Origin: Prevotella sp.
Lineage (GTDB): Bacteria; Bacteroidota; Bacteroidia; Bacteroidales; Bacteroidaceae
Reading direction: 5' to 3'
DNA length: 50,823 bases
Assembly: GCA_017417465.1 (NCBI GenBank)
Contig: JAFPZD010000099.1
Location: forward strand, 1 to 50,823
The translations under genes were made by a program, and so were the position numbers. The notes beneath the pieces were generated by a model that had not been told where the DNA came from, did no database searches, and was given only the letters and a program-made list of their open reading frames with translations. This document shows, in pieces, positions 15,294-23,461 of this stretch; the stretch's first letter is position 1; every line of letters begins with the position of its first letter.

Positions 15294-16248
15294 ATGGTAT
15301 CGCACGCGTACGTTCAGCGAAAAGATTTCTGACACCTTCGCTTTCATCCGTGAGTCGTGGCGTCCGATGCTAAAGTATTTCACTTACCTGCTGCTGCCAG
15401 TGAGCATCGTCATGGCTTTCTTCATGAACAATTTCATGGACAGCTACATGCGTACTGTCATGGGCGTGGTAGATGGAGGCATGTCGGGCGACGACTACTC
15501 GTCGCTGATAGCCTTTGGCCTGACGACGCTGGGCCTTGTAGTCGTTAGCGTTGTGGGCTCGGCCCTGCTGACGTCGCTGACCTTTGCCCTGATACGACTC
15601 TACAACCAGCGGGGTGAGCTGCGCTTAGAGGGACTGACGGGCCGCGAGCTGAAGCCAGTGCTGATGGCGATGCTGAGGCGTGTTGTCCGACTGTTGCTCG
15701 CCTGGATGCTTATCGTCGTGCTGGTGGGCGTGTTGCTGGCACTCCTCGCTGTGCTGATGGTCATGATCAGTCCGGTGCTGATGGTCGTAGAGATGCTACT
15801 GATCTACGCCCTTCTGCTGGCAGTTATTTTGCCGCTGTCGTTGGTAGTGCCCATCTACTTGCTGGAGGACGACATCAGTGTGCTGGAGGCTTTCCAGAAG
15901 GCGTGGCGGCTGGGCTTTGCCACCTGGGGCGGTGTGTTCGCCGTCGTTGTGGTGCTGACACTCATTGGCAGTGTCATTAGCTCGTTTACGTCGTTGCCGT
16001 GGTCGATTATGTTTTTTGCCAAGACGATGTTCACGCTCCGTGGTGAGACTGCTGGCGGATTTGTCGGTTCGATGGGTTACTCGTTCCTGCAGTATCTGAT
16101 GTGCATCGTGCAGTGCTTCTGCTCGCTGCTCATCTCTGTGATAACACTGGTGGGCATCACCGTGCAGTATGGTCATGCCAGCGACAAGATTGACGGCGTA
16201 GGCGTGGCAAAGAACATCGAGAAGTTCGACGAACTCGACGAGGTGTGA
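15268..16248 (+). CDS. Multi-spanning membrane protein of unknown function
   Basis: 326 residues from the ATG at 15268, inside the last codons of the SpoIIM gene; this overlap suggests translational coupling. It opens MEFVRPKIEWYRTRTFSEKI, then shows about six hydrophobic segments (e.g. YFTYLLLPVSIVMAFFMNNF, LLLAWMLIVVLVGVLLALLA, LLLAVILPLSLVVPIYLLED). A short conserved-looking loop, LEDDISVLEAFQKAWRLGFA, resembles the membrane region of glycerophosphodiesterase-like and YciC-like proteins, but I cannot assign it. Bacteroidetes clusters of this type commonly carry such a protein between SpoIIM and DUF4129. Confidence 0.75.
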   Translation: MEFVRPKIEWYRTRTFSEKISDTFAFIRESWRPMLKYFTYLLLPVSIVMAFFMNNFMDSYMRTVMGVVDGGMSGDDYSSLIAFGLTTLGLVVVSVVGSALLTSLTFALIRLYNQRGELRLEGLTGRELKPVLMAMLRRVVRLLLAWMLIVVLVGVLLALLAVLMVMISPVLMVVEMLLIYALLLAVILPLSLVVPIYLLEDDISVLEAFQKAWRLGFATWGGVFAVVVVLTLIGSVISSFTSLPWSIMFFAKTMFTLRGETAGGFVGSMGYSFLQYLMCIVQCFCSLLISVITLVGITVQYGHASDKIDGVGVAKNIEKFDELDEV

Positions 16249-16281
16249 GGGAAGTGAAGAGTTAATAGTGAAGAGTTAATA

Positions 16282-16947
16282 GTGAATAGTGACACGCTCC
16301 AGATAGACAGCGCGCAGATTGCCGTATGGCAGTCTGACAGCCGCTTCGACTACGACCGCGAACTCGTGGGCGGCAGCGAGAACTTGCTGCAATGGCTGGT
16401 GCGAAACGTGACCGACTGGCTGAAAGAGCAGTTGGGCGTGATGATTGGGAGCGACGTCGCTTACTATTCGCTGCTGGTCGTGGGCGGGCTGGTGTTGGTG
16501 TTCATCGCTTACCTGGTGTGGCGGCGCAGGTCACCATCCTTTATGCGCAAAAGCAGTAACGCAGCCTTGGACTATGAACTGGAGGAGGACACCATCTACG
16601 ATGTGGACTTCACTGCCGTTCTGGCCGCCGCTGAGCAGCATGGTGACTGGCGGCAGGTCGTCCGTCTGCTGTACCTTCAGACGCTACGTCTGCTGAACGA
16701 TGCCGGGCGCATTGACTGGCAGCCATCGAAGACACCGGCACAGTATGTGCGTGAGGTCGGCGAACAGTCGTTCACCGGCTTGTCGCACCATTTCGTGCGC
16801 ATCCGCTATGGTAACTTTGAGGCCACGGAAGCTGTCTGCCAGACGATGAAAGGACTGCAAGCACAGCTGAAACGTTCCTTGCAGGAGGAAACCGCTCGAC
16901 AGGCCGCCAGCCAGGATGCGAGCACGCAGAAAGGAGGGCAGGCATGA
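16282..16947 (+). CDS. DUF4129 domain protein, GTG start
   Basis: 221 residues. One membrane helix at about 58-77 (YYSLLVVGGLVLVFIAYLVW) separates a short exported N-terminus from the cytoplasmic DUF4129 domain (from about 100: LAAAEQHGDWRQVVRLLYLQ, then WQPSKTPAQYVREV). The likely start is GTG at 16282, because no ATG occurs until well inside the protein. The GTG lies within a GTTAATAGTGAAGA repeat, so its neighbourhood is repeat-derived. In homologous clusters DUF4129 proteins sit beside MoxR and DUF58 genes, and some carry transglutaminase domains, absent here. ATGA overlap with the next gene. Confidence 0.8.
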   Translation: MNSDTLQIDSAQIAVWQSDSRFDYDRELVGGSENLLQWLVRNVTDWLKEQLGVMIGSDVAYYSLLVVGGLVLVFIAYLVWRRRSPSFMRKSSNAALDYELEEDTIYDVDFTAVLAAAEQHGDWRQVVRLLYLQTLRLLNDAGRIDWQPSKTPAQYVREVGEQSFTGLSHHFVRIRYGNFEATEAVCQTMKGLQAQLKRSLQEETARQAASQDASTQKGGQA

Positions 16948-18191
16948 ACAAGAAGTTTGTCATCGGCATCGTGGCACTGCTCCTGCTGGTGTTCCTCTTC
17001 GAGTACCGCATGCCGCGCCACTTCGTGTGGGAGCCCACCTATAGCCAACGCGACCCACAGCCCTTCGGCTGTATGGTCTTCGACAGCGTGCTGGCAGCCT
17101 CGATGCCGCAAGGCTACAGTGTGACGCGCCAGACACTCTGGCAGATGCAGCACGACAGCACGTTCATGGCCCAGCGCCATGGCATCGTTATTCTGTTGGG
17201 AGAGCAAGCGATGGGCGAGACGGTCAGGAAGCAACTCTTCAAAATGGCTGAGGCAGGCAACATCGTATTGGTGGGCACGGCAACCTACGAGTTTGCCGAC
17301 ACCTTGGGCATCCATCAGCAGTGGAATAGTCAGATCAGTACGCCGCTGATTCCCACAAACAGTGTGAAGCGCGGCCACCTGAAGTGCTTCGCCGATGGCG
17401 ATTTTAAGGACACACAGCTGACGGCCTTCTCGCAATTGGTGAACTACGTGTTCTATACTTATACGGTGGAGGAAGCCGATTCCGACCAGATGCCGACGAA
17501 ACCACATACGCCGTTGGTCGCCTTCAAGGACTACGACGAATCAGCCTACAGCTACGTCGCGGCAACGTTTCCTGTTGGGAAGGGTGAGCTGATCCTGCTG
17601 ACGGCTCCGCTGCTGATGACTAACTACGGCATGCTCGACGATGATATCCGCATCGTCATCGGGCGCCTGATGAACCGCATGCGCCACCTGCCTGTGGTGC
17701 GCACCGAGGCTTATCTCGGCGGTACAGCGCAGACGGAGGAGTCGCCCTTCTACGTGCTGCTCCAGCGTCCGCCATTGCGATGGGCGCTCTACCTGACGGT
17801 ACTGACCATCCTGTTGCTGATGGTCTTTACTGCACGGCGGCGCCAGCGTGTCATTCCTGTTGTCACGCCACCCCAGAATGGCAATCTGGAATTTGTCAAA
17901 CTCATTGGCACTCTCTACTGGCAGGAAGGCGACCACCGTGGACTGGTGGAGAAGAAACTACTCTACACCGCTGAGGAGATTCGGCGCCTGACAGGTCTCG
18001 ACATCATGGACCCACAGGCCGGAAAGGAGACGGAGCAGCAGCTGGCCCGCCTGACGGGCATCGCCGTCGACGAGCTCCACTATATATTAAATAATGTACG
18101 CGAGGCGACGACGGGTCGCCATGTGGTCGACGAGCACGAGATGAAGACCCACATCGACAGCTTAGACAACATTCTTACAAAGCTGTCGTGA
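16944..18191 (+). CDS. DUF4350 domain membrane protein
   Basis: 415 residues; the ATG overlaps the preceding stop (ATGA). A helix at about 5-18 anchors the N-terminus, a long periplasmic DUF4350 domain follows (family signature around FGCMVFDSVLAASMPQGYSV and the LLGEQAMGE region), then a second helix near 280-298 (ALYLTVLTILLLMVFTARRR) and a cytoplasmic tail with helical repeats. DUF4350 resembles GldG-like/IFT52-type domains. It is a fixed member of the DUF4129-DUF4350-MoxR-DUF58 set, whose function is probably envelope assembly or stress tolerance. A 113-base spacer with ATAACGTTATAACG-like palindromic repeats separates it from MoxR. Confidence 0.8.
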   Translation: MNKKFVIGIVALLLLVFLFEYRMPRHFVWEPTYSQRDPQPFGCMVFDSVLAASMPQGYSVTRQTLWQMQHDSTFMAQRHGIVILLGEQAMGETVRKQLFKMAEAGNIVLVGTATYEFADTLGIHQQWNSQISTPLIPTNSVKRGHLKCFADGDFKDTQLTAFSQLVNYVFYTYTVEEADSDQMPTKPHTPLVAFKDYDESAYSYVAATFPVGKGELILLTAPLLMTNYGMLDDDIRIVIGRLMNRMRHLPVVRTEAYLGGTAQTEESPFYVLLQRPPLRWALYLTVLTILLLMVFTARRRQRVIPVVTPPQNGNLEFVKLIGTLYWQEGDHRGLVEKKLLYTAEEIRRLTGLDIMDPQAGKETEQQLARLTGIAVDELHYILNNVREATTGRHVVDEHEMKTHIDSLDNILTKLS

Positions 18192-18304
18192 CGCTTTCGT
18201 TATCGCGCGACCTCGTTATAACGAAATAACGTGATAACGTTTTAACGAGCGATTAAGACAACAAGACATCAAGACAAGAAGACATCAAAACAAGAATATA
18301 AAAA
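18192..18304. repeat. CGTTATAACG-type spacer repeat before MoxR
   Basis: Short overlapping palindromes of GTTATAAC/ATAACG type fill 18196-18250, followed by an 8-bp repeat (AGACATCA, AGACAAGA) to 18298. No gene or promoter is seen, so the operon probably reads through. Confidence 0.6.
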
Positions 18305-19267
18305 ATGGAACAGAGAACCGATTTGACACACTTTGCCGAGCGCGTGGAAACGATGCGACAGAGCATCGCACAAGTGGTGGTGGGACAGCAGGAGACCGTT
18401 GACCTGCTGCTGACGGCCATCCTCGCCAACGGCCACGTGCTGATTGAGGGCGTGCCCGGCGTGGCAAAGACACTGACGGCCCGCCTGCTGGCCCGCCTCA
18501 TCGACGCCCGTTTCAGCCGCGTGCAGTTCACACCCGACCTGATGCCGAGCGACGTCTTGGGCACCAACGTGTTCAACATGAAGACGCAGGACTTCGACTT
18601 CCACCGTGGACCTGTCTTTGCTGACATTGTGCTTGTCGATGAGATCAATCGTGCGCCGGCCAAGACGCAGGCTGCTCTCTTCGAGGTGATGGAGGAGCGA
18701 CAGGTGACCGTCGACGGCGTGACGCACTCCTTGGGACAGTTCTACACCATCATCGCCACGCAGAACCCTGTTGAGCAGGAGGGCACCTACAAGCTGCCGG
18801 AAGCCCAGACCGACCGCTTCATGATGAAGATCACGATGGGCTACCCCAACATCGACGAGGAGATTCAGATTCTGGAGCGTCATCACCAGAACCTGCAGCT
18901 GACGGCACTCAGCGACGTGCGCCCCGTGCTCACCAAAGATGAGCTCGTCGGGATGCGGCAACTACTCACGCAGGTGTTTGTCGACCCCGTGCTGATGCGC
19001 TACATCGTGGCCGTCGTGCAGCAGACGCGCCAGTCGAAAGCCGTCTATCTGGGAGCGTCGCCGCGTGCCTCCGTCGCCCTCTTGCAGGCATCGAAAGCTT
19101 TCGCACTGCTTCAGGGACGCGACTTCGTGACACCCGACGACGTGCGCCATGTGGCACCCGCCGTCCTGCAACACCGTCTCATCCTCACGGCAGAGGCCGA
19201 GATGGAGGGCCTCACGCCTGAGAAGGCCGTGAAGCGCCTGATAGAGAAAGTGGAGGTGCCAAAGTAA
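18305..19267 (+). CDS. MoxR family AAA+ ATPase
   Basis: 320 residues, the usual length. Walker A GVPGVAKT near residue 46, Walker B IVLVDEINRAPAKTQAALFE near 108 with the MoxR-typical insert MEERQVTVDG, sensor region IIATQNPVEQEGTYKLPEAQTDRF, and a C-terminal lid with conserved GASPRAS. MoxR proteins act as chaperone-like ATPases in assembling or activating complexes, often with VWA or DUF58 partners; the DUF58 gene follows. The gap to it (19268-19394) holds a further block of CGTTAT/ATAACG repeats and no start of another gene. Confidence 0.9.
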   Translation: MEQRTDLTHFAERVETMRQSIAQVVVGQQETVDLLLTAILANGHVLIEGVPGVAKTLTARLLARLIDARFSRVQFTPDLMPSDVLGTNVFNMKTQDFDFHRGPVFADIVLVDEINRAPAKTQAALFEVMEERQVTVDGVTHSLGQFYTIIATQNPVEQEGTYKLPEAQTDRFMMKITMGYPNIDEEIQILERHHQNLQLTALSDVRPVLTKDELVGMRQLLTQVFVDPVLMRYIVAVVQQTRQSKAVYLGASPRASVALLQASKAFALLQGRDFVTPDDVRHVAPAVLQHRLILTAEAEMEGLTPEKAVKRLIEKVEVPK

Positions 19268-19394
19268 TCACGTGTCGTTATAGCGTTTTAACGGAATAAC
19301 GTTATCACGAAGCCTCGTTATCCCGAAATAACGTTATAACGTTATCACGAAGCATCGTTATCCCGTTTTAACGACAACCGAAAAAAGAAGCGCA
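19268..19394. repeat. Tandem palindromic spacer repeat between MoxR and DUF58
   Basis: Two tandem copies of a unit containing CGTTATCCCG, ATAACG and GTTATCACGAAG occupy 19300-19370. Related sequence lies at 18196-18250, on the other side of the MoxR gene, so MoxR is flanked by the same repeat type. Confidence 0.65.
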
Positions 19395-20765
19395 ATGTAT
19401 CTCAGACGCCGGTTCTATCTGCTGATGACAGTGACCATCTTAGTGATGGCCGCAGGCTTTGCCGTGCCGACACTGTTTGTTGTGGGCAAGATGCTGCTGG
19501 TGCTGGTGGCACTGGCTGTTGTGGCCGACATCGTGCTGCTGTGGAACCGTCGTGGCATCAGAGCCGAGCGCTCGCTGCCCGAACGCTTCTCAAATGGCGA
19601 TGCCAATCCTGTGCGCATCCGTGTGGAGAGCTCCTACCCGTTTGACATTGACGTGGAAGTCATCGACGAGATTCCCGTGGTGTTCCAGCGGCGCGACGTG
19701 CTGTTCAGGGCACAGCTGGCCCCTGGCGGTGCTACTACCATCCGCTACGAGTTGACACCCACCCGCCGTGGCATCTATTGCTTCGGACGCGTCAGGGTGT
19801 TCGTCAGCACCGTGCTGGGCCTGGTGCAACGGCGCTTCACATGCTGTCAGGCACAGGACGTGAAGGTCTACCCCAGCTTCCTGATGCTGCGCCAGTATGA
19901 GCTGTTGGCCATGAGCAACCAGCTGAACGAGATGGGTATCAAGCGCATCCGTCGCATTGGTCATAACACCGACTTCGAACAGATTAAGGACTACATCGTC
20001 GGCGACGACTACCGCACCATCAACTGGCGGGCAACGGCACGCCGCTCGGTGGGCATGCCGCGCCTCATGGTGAACGTCTATCAGGAGGAACGCTCGCAGC
20101 AGGTCTACAACGTCATCGACAAAGGGCGCATGATGCAGCAGAGCTTCGCAGTGCAATCCGCATTCTCCTCCCCCTCGGGGAGGGTGGGAGAGGCTTCCAT
20201 GACGCTTCTCGACTATGCCATCAATGCCTCACTGGTGCTGAGCTATGTCGCCGTTAACAAGCAGGACAAGGCCGGACTTATCACCTTCAGCGATCAGTTT
20301 GGTACCTTCGTCCCCGCCTCCCGACAGGCAGGCCAGATGCGCATCCTCCAGGAGGCGCTCTATGCTGAGCAGACCACTCCCGAAAGTGGTGGCTTCAGGG
20401 AGACCAACTACTCGGCACTCCTCGCCGGACTCTCGCGGCATGTCGGCCGTCGCTCGCTCCTCATCCTCTACACATCGTTCACCTCGATGGCCGCCCTGCG
20501 CCGTCAGCTGCCTTTCCTCCGTCAGTTGTCACAGCGCCATCGGCTCCTTGTCGTCTATTTCGAGGACGAGGAACTGCGCGACTTCACGCAGTCCTCATCG
20601 TCTTCTACGGAGCAGTACTATCAGCGTACCATTGCCGGAAAGTTCCTCTACGAACAACGTTTGATTGCGCAGACCCTCCGTCAGTATGGTATCCTGTCGC
20701 TACTGACGTCGCCCCGCCAACTGTCTGTCAACGTCATCAACAAGTATCTGGAGATAGAACGTTGA
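19395..20765 (+). CDS. DUF58 domain membrane protein
   Basis: 456 residues. Two N-terminal helices (about 8-25 and 29-50) precede a cytoplasmic beta domain and the DUF58 core (residues about 195-230: GHNTDFEQIKDYIVGDDYRTINW, RATARR). The remainder forms a VWA-like fold. Near residues 252-270 the usual link between DKGRMM and SLLDYA-like sequence is extended by AFSSPSGRVGEAS, coming from a C/G-rich palindrome (20159-20203). This seems an in-frame repeat insertion. DUF58 proteins are partners of MoxR ATPases. It is the last gene of the run; a new promoter begins 20 bases after the stop. Confidence 0.85.
   Translation: MYLRRRFYLLMTVTILVMAAGFAVPTLFVVGKMLLVLVALAVVADIVLLWNRRGIRAERSLPERFSNGDANPVRIRVESSYPFDIDVEVIDEIPVVFQRRDVLFRAQLAPGGATTIRYELTPTRRGIYCFGRVRVFVSTVLGLVQRRFTCCQAQDVKVYPSFLMLRQYELLAMSNQLNEMGIKRIRRIGHNTDFEQIKDYIVGDDYRTINWRATARRSVGMPRLMVNVYQEERSQQVYNVIDKGRMMQQSFAVQSAFSSPSGRVGEASMTLLDYAINASLVLSYVAVNKQDKAGLITFSDQFGTFVPASRQAGQMRILQEALYAEQTTPESGGFRETNYSALLAGLSRHVGRRSLLILYTSFTSMAALRRQLPFLRQLSQRHRLLVVYFEDEELRDFTQSSSSSTEQYYQRTIAGKFLYEQRLIAQTLRQYGILSLLTSPRQLSVNVINKYLEIER
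20159..20203. repeat. CCTCCCC/GGGGAGG palindrome inside the DUF58 gene
   Basis: CCTCCCC-CTC-GGGGAGGGTGGGAGAGG lies in frame and encodes SSPSGRVGEA. The same kind of sequence (CCCCTCCC / GGGAGGGG) recurs intergenically at 21290-21490, as in many Bacteroidetes genomes. Confidence 0.6.
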
Positions 20766-20785
20766 GCGAAAAAAATGGGATAAGG

Positions 20786-20817
20786 TTTGGCGGTTCGGAA
20801 AATTGTTTGTACCTTTG
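20786..20817 (+). promoter_or_regulatory. Promoter of the DUF3467 gene
   Basis: TTTG (20786-20789), 20 bases, TACCTTTG (20810-20817) match the consensus. The leader to the ATG at 20938 is about 115 bases. Confidence 0.75.
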
Positions 20818-20937
20818 CAGCCAATTTGGCGAAAGGACGCTGGAGGTTGAAGATCGAAATTAAAGATTGAAAATCGTTCGACGTCCCCACCTGATAAACA
20901 AGAACAAATAGTCAATTAACGAAAAACATTAGAAACA

Positions 20938-21261
20938 ATGAACGACAAGAACGAACAGAAGCAGCAAGGTCTGCAGATTGAGTTGACACCTGACAAGGCT
21001 CAGGGCGAGTATTCAAACTTTGCCATTATCACACACTCCTCGTCGGAGTTTATCGTTGACTTCGCCCGCATGATGCCCGGCGTCCAGAAGGCACAGGTGC
21101 GCAGCCGCATCATCCTCGCTCCCGAGCATGCTAAGCGCCTGCTGGGTGCCCTTCAGGAGAACATCGCTCGCTACGAGCGCAGCTTCGGACAGATTAAGCT
21201 GCCGCAGCCGCAGGGTGAGCGCACCATCGCTCCCTTCAACGTTGGCAAGGGCGAAGCGTAA
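20938..21261 (+). CDS. DUF3467 domain protein
   Basis: 107 residues, cytoplasmic, with the DUF3467 pattern YSNFAIITHSSSEFIVDFAR and a conserved SRIILAPEHAKRLLGALQEN helix, then a proline-rich basic tail. The family is small, widespread and has no assigned role; it is often found as a lone gene, as here. An A-rich leader supports the start. No terminator follows directly; instead a C-rich repeat begins 8 bases after the stop. Confidence 0.85.
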   Translation: MNDKNEQKQQGLQIELTPDKAQGEYSNFAIITHSSSEFIVDFARMMPGVQKAQVRSRIILAPEHAKRLLGALQENIARYERSFGQIKLPQPQGERTIAPFNVGKGEA

Positions 21262-21268
21262 AGAACAA

Positions 21269-21495
21269 TAACCCACCACAAACCCACCCCCAATAAACCC
21301 ACCCCCAACCCCTCCCCAAGGGAGGGGGGCTGGTTAGTATGAAGGCGGAAGGAACCCACCACAAACCCACCCCCAACCCCTCCTCAAGTGAGGGTTGGGG
21401 GTGGTTAATATGAAGGCGAAAGGTTCGGGAATTATCAGCGGAAGAACTATATAAGCCCCCCTCCCTTGGGGAGGGGCTGGGGGTGGGTTTTAGGG
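21269..21495. repeat. C-rich direct and inverted repeats
   Basis: Two direct copies (from 21269 and from 21352, 83 bases apart) of AACCCACCACAAACCCACCC-type sequence each end in a CCCCTCC / GGAGGGG palindrome. A third palindrome lies at 21450-21490. The minus strand is G-rich with several runs of three or more G and could form quadruplexes. No gene is visible. Confidence 0.7.
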
Positions 21496-21507
21496 TTTAA
21501 AAAAAAG

Positions 21508-21545
21508 GCCCCATCAGTGTGACCGTCACGGCCGACTGATGGGGC
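21508..21545 (-). terminator. Terminator of the minus-strand TlpA gene
   Basis: GCCCCATCAGT and ACTGATGGGGC form an 11-bp stem; on the minus strand the stem is followed by CTTTTTTTT (plus-strand A-run at 21499-21506). It lies about 170 bases beyond the stop at 21714. Confidence 0.75.
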
Positions 21546-21589
21546 AAATACTTATGGAGAGATTATAAGGGATAATTCCTTTTTGGGGT

Positions 21590-21707
21590 GGGGAAACCTT
21601 TTAGTGTTCCCCCTTCATCGTTCTGAGATCCACGAGAAGGAGCGCACAGATGGAGGGTGTCTATTCTATTTTACCTCCACATCTCCTCTAGTCCTTCACT
21701 CCTGAAG
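21590..21707 (+). repeat. Palindromic interspersed element, copy 3 (right half)
   Basis: It shares with copy 1 an internal GAGATCC, then AGAAGGAGCG, the arm TCTATTCTATTTTACCTCC and the tail ACATCTCCTCTAGTCCTTCACTCCTGAA. The left arm is missing or degraded, so the full palindrome cannot form. It lies just beyond the 3' end of the minus-strand TlpA gene. Confidence 0.6.
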
Positions 21708-21713
21708 CTTGGA

Positions 21714-22835
21714 TTACTTCTTCCCAAACAGGCTGTCGAGCAGCTCGTAGAAAGCGGGATCCTCGCCAACGATAGTCTTCACGATCTTACCCTCGGGCGA
21801 GAGGATAATCTTTGTGGGGTATCCCTGAATGCCGAAGTCTTCCTTCACCGTGCTCTCGTTGGGGCAGTAGACGTGGAGCCAGGGCAGCTCGTTCTCCTTG
21901 ACGGCATTCTTCCACTTGTCCTCAGTGTCGTTGCAGTCGATGCCAAGAATTTCGAACTTGCCGGCATACTTCTTATAGTAGTTCTTCATCTCGGGGAAGC
22001 CCTTGATGCACCATCCGCACCATGAACCCCAGAAGTCGAGGATGACATACTTGCCGCGCAGCGACGACAGCGTCAGGGGCTGGCCGTTGATGTCGTTCAG
22101 CGTGAAGTCGGGGGCTTCGACACCCTCTGCCTGCTTGGCAGCCGACTCTTCCTCAGCTTTCTTCTGAGCCTCCATGCGGTCGATGACAGCCTGATAGTAA
22201 GGCTTCATGCGGCCGTTCTTCACCTTCTCGCTAAGCAGTGCCACGGCTTCGGCCATCTTCTCAGGCTTCAACTCGGGGATGAGCGTGGCGACAGCTTCCA
22301 GGTCGGGGTGGGTCTTGATGAAGTCCATCACCTTATTTTCCATTTCCTGCTGGATGGGGGTGATGGCAGCCTCATAGATCTTCATCACGGAGTCTTGGGG
22401 CACGCCCTGCTCCATCATCTTCATGCAGTTGCCCTGAATCTCCTTGGCGGGCTTCTGAGCCTCCTCGAGCATGAGGTCGACCTCGTGGTAGCCCTGGTAG
22501 AACTGTGAACCGTTGTAGTCGAAGCGTTCGTTAACATCGCCTGTCAGTTCCAGTGTCTCGCCTGGAACGGCTACAAACTGCAGTGATGCGCCCTGTTCAC
22601 CGCGGAAGCACTGCGGCTCAATGATGAAGTAAGTGCTGACGGTGTCGACGTTGAGTGTGAACTCGAACTTGCCGTCCTGTACGAGCACGGTGTCGCGACT
22701 CTCACGGTCGTTCTGGTTCATGACGATGAGCGTGTCGCCCAGGTTCTTCAGGTCACCTTTCACGGTGAGGGTCTTGTCGGCGGTACAGCCAGCGATGATG
22801 GCTGCCAGTGCCAATGCGGAAATGATTTTCTTCAT
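21714..22835 (-). CDS. TlpA-like thiol-disulfide lipoprotein with DUF4369
   Basis: 373 residues. The signal ends in lipobox IIAGC (Cys16), so it is tethered facing the periplasm. DUF4369 occupies about 20-130, a helical linker about 130-235, and a TlpA/ResA-like thioredoxin domain the rest, with active site WGSWCGWCIKGFPEM. The motif CGWC and a cis-Pro loop (YPTKIIL) are intact. It probably reduces exported thiol proteins or heme/cytochrome partners, but the substrate is unknown. Upstream at 22918-22938 is a 21-base motif shared with the other minus-strand TlpA gene. Confidence 0.88.
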   Translation of the reverse strand: MKKIISALALAAIIAGCTADKTLTVKGDLKNLGDTLIVMNQNDRESRDTVLVQDGKFEFTLNVDTVSTYFIIEPQCFRGEQGASLQFVAVPGETLELTGDVNERFDYNGSQFYQGYHEVDLMLEEAQKPAKEIQGNCMKMMEQGVPQDSVMKIYEAAITPIQQEMENKVMDFIKTHPDLEAVATLIPELKPEKMAEAVALLSEKVKNGRMKPYYQAVIDRMEAQKKAEEESAAKQAEGVEAPDFTLNDINGQPLTLSSLRGKYVILDFWGSWCGWCIKGFPEMKNYYKKYAGKFEILGIDCNDTEDKWKNAVKENELPWLHVYCPNESTVKEDFGIQGYPTKIILSPEGKIVKTIVGEDPAFYELLDSLFGKK

Positions 22836-22917
22836 GTTGTTTGTTTTGGGGATGAGTTTCGTTATTGTCTTTTATAGTTATAACGTCTTTCCCCTTCGAA
22901 AAGAGTCTAAAGCAGCA

Positions 22918-22938
22918 ATTATTTATGCTTCTTTAACG
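22918..22938 (-). promoter_or_regulatory. Motif shared upstream of two TlpA/DUF4369 genes
   Basis: On the minus strand CGTTAAAGAAGCATAA followed by ATAAT is 83 bases before the start at 22835. A near copy with three changes is at 40107-40127, 101 bases before the start at 40006. Similar distance and orientation suggest a shared promoter or operator, perhaps for an alternative sigma factor. Confidence 0.45.
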
Positions 22939-23055
22939 GACACTCGTTGGGAATGACTTGAAAGAAGGTTTTGAGAAGTAAGACAAAAAAGAATTAGCCG
23001 TCTCGAAATTTTTATTAAAAACAGCGTAAAACACCGTTTAAAACAGCGTAAAGCA

Positions 23056-23223
23056 CAGCCTGCCGACACCCGCACGCCCGCCCAGCGTCATGCCCTTCTC
23101 TGCCTGCTGCGCACCCTCTGTGCCGACTACCCTCAGGCCGAAATCGTCGGCCACCGCGACCTGCCCTGGGTGCGCAAGGACTGTCCCTGCTTCGATGCCC
23201 GCGCCGAGTACGCCGACCTGTAG
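23056..23223 (+). pseudogene. Remnant of an N-acetylmuramoyl-L-alanine amidase
   Basis: The frame ending at the TAG 23221-23223 reads DTRTPAQRHALLCLLRTL, then EIVGHRDLPWVRKDCPCFDA, which is the C-terminal end of phage-type amidase 2 proteins common in Bacteroidetes (zinc-ligand His in GHRD; a conserved cysteine pair DCPCFD). Nothing upstream of about 23056 continues the family: the preceding sequence consists of AAACAGCGTAAA repeats. So only about 55 residues survive. A terminator follows directly, as after an intact gene. Confidence 0.75.
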
Positions 23224-23227
23224 ATAT

Positions 23228-23268
23228 CGATGCGCCGCGTTCTGGATTCAGGACGCGGCGCATCGTTT
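23228..23268 (+). terminator. Terminator of the amidase remnant
   Basis: CGATGCGCCGCGT and ACGCGGCGCATCG are exact 13-bp inverted copies around a 12-base loop, followed by TTTC. Confidence 0.7.
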
Positions 23269-23325
23269 CATCGACCTGCTTGGTTTCTAATTGTGGCGAA
23301 TTCGCCATAATTAAGTAATGATATT

Positions 23326-23461
23326 CAAGTTTCGCAAGTTCTGCACAGCCGATGCCGTAGGCATCAGACAATGGTAGCCAGACATTTTGATGGCTGGTAA
23401 TAGTTTTAGCGTAGTGAGCGTGCCGTAGGTACGCGACAAGGGTTGAATGCTGTCGCGTACC
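23326..23461. repeat. REP-like interspersed palindromic repeat, copy A
   Basis: A 43-base stretch (23329-23371), including GATGCC-GTA-GGCATC, is identical to 50680-50722. A 24-base stretch (23416-23439, GAGCGTGCCGTAGGTACGCG and on) is identical to 50800-50823. The end forms a 12-bp hairpin AGGTACGCGACA / TGTCGCGTACCT. A short palindrome TGGCGAATTCGCCA (about 23294) lies just upstream. No transposase is nearby. Confidence 0.75.
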
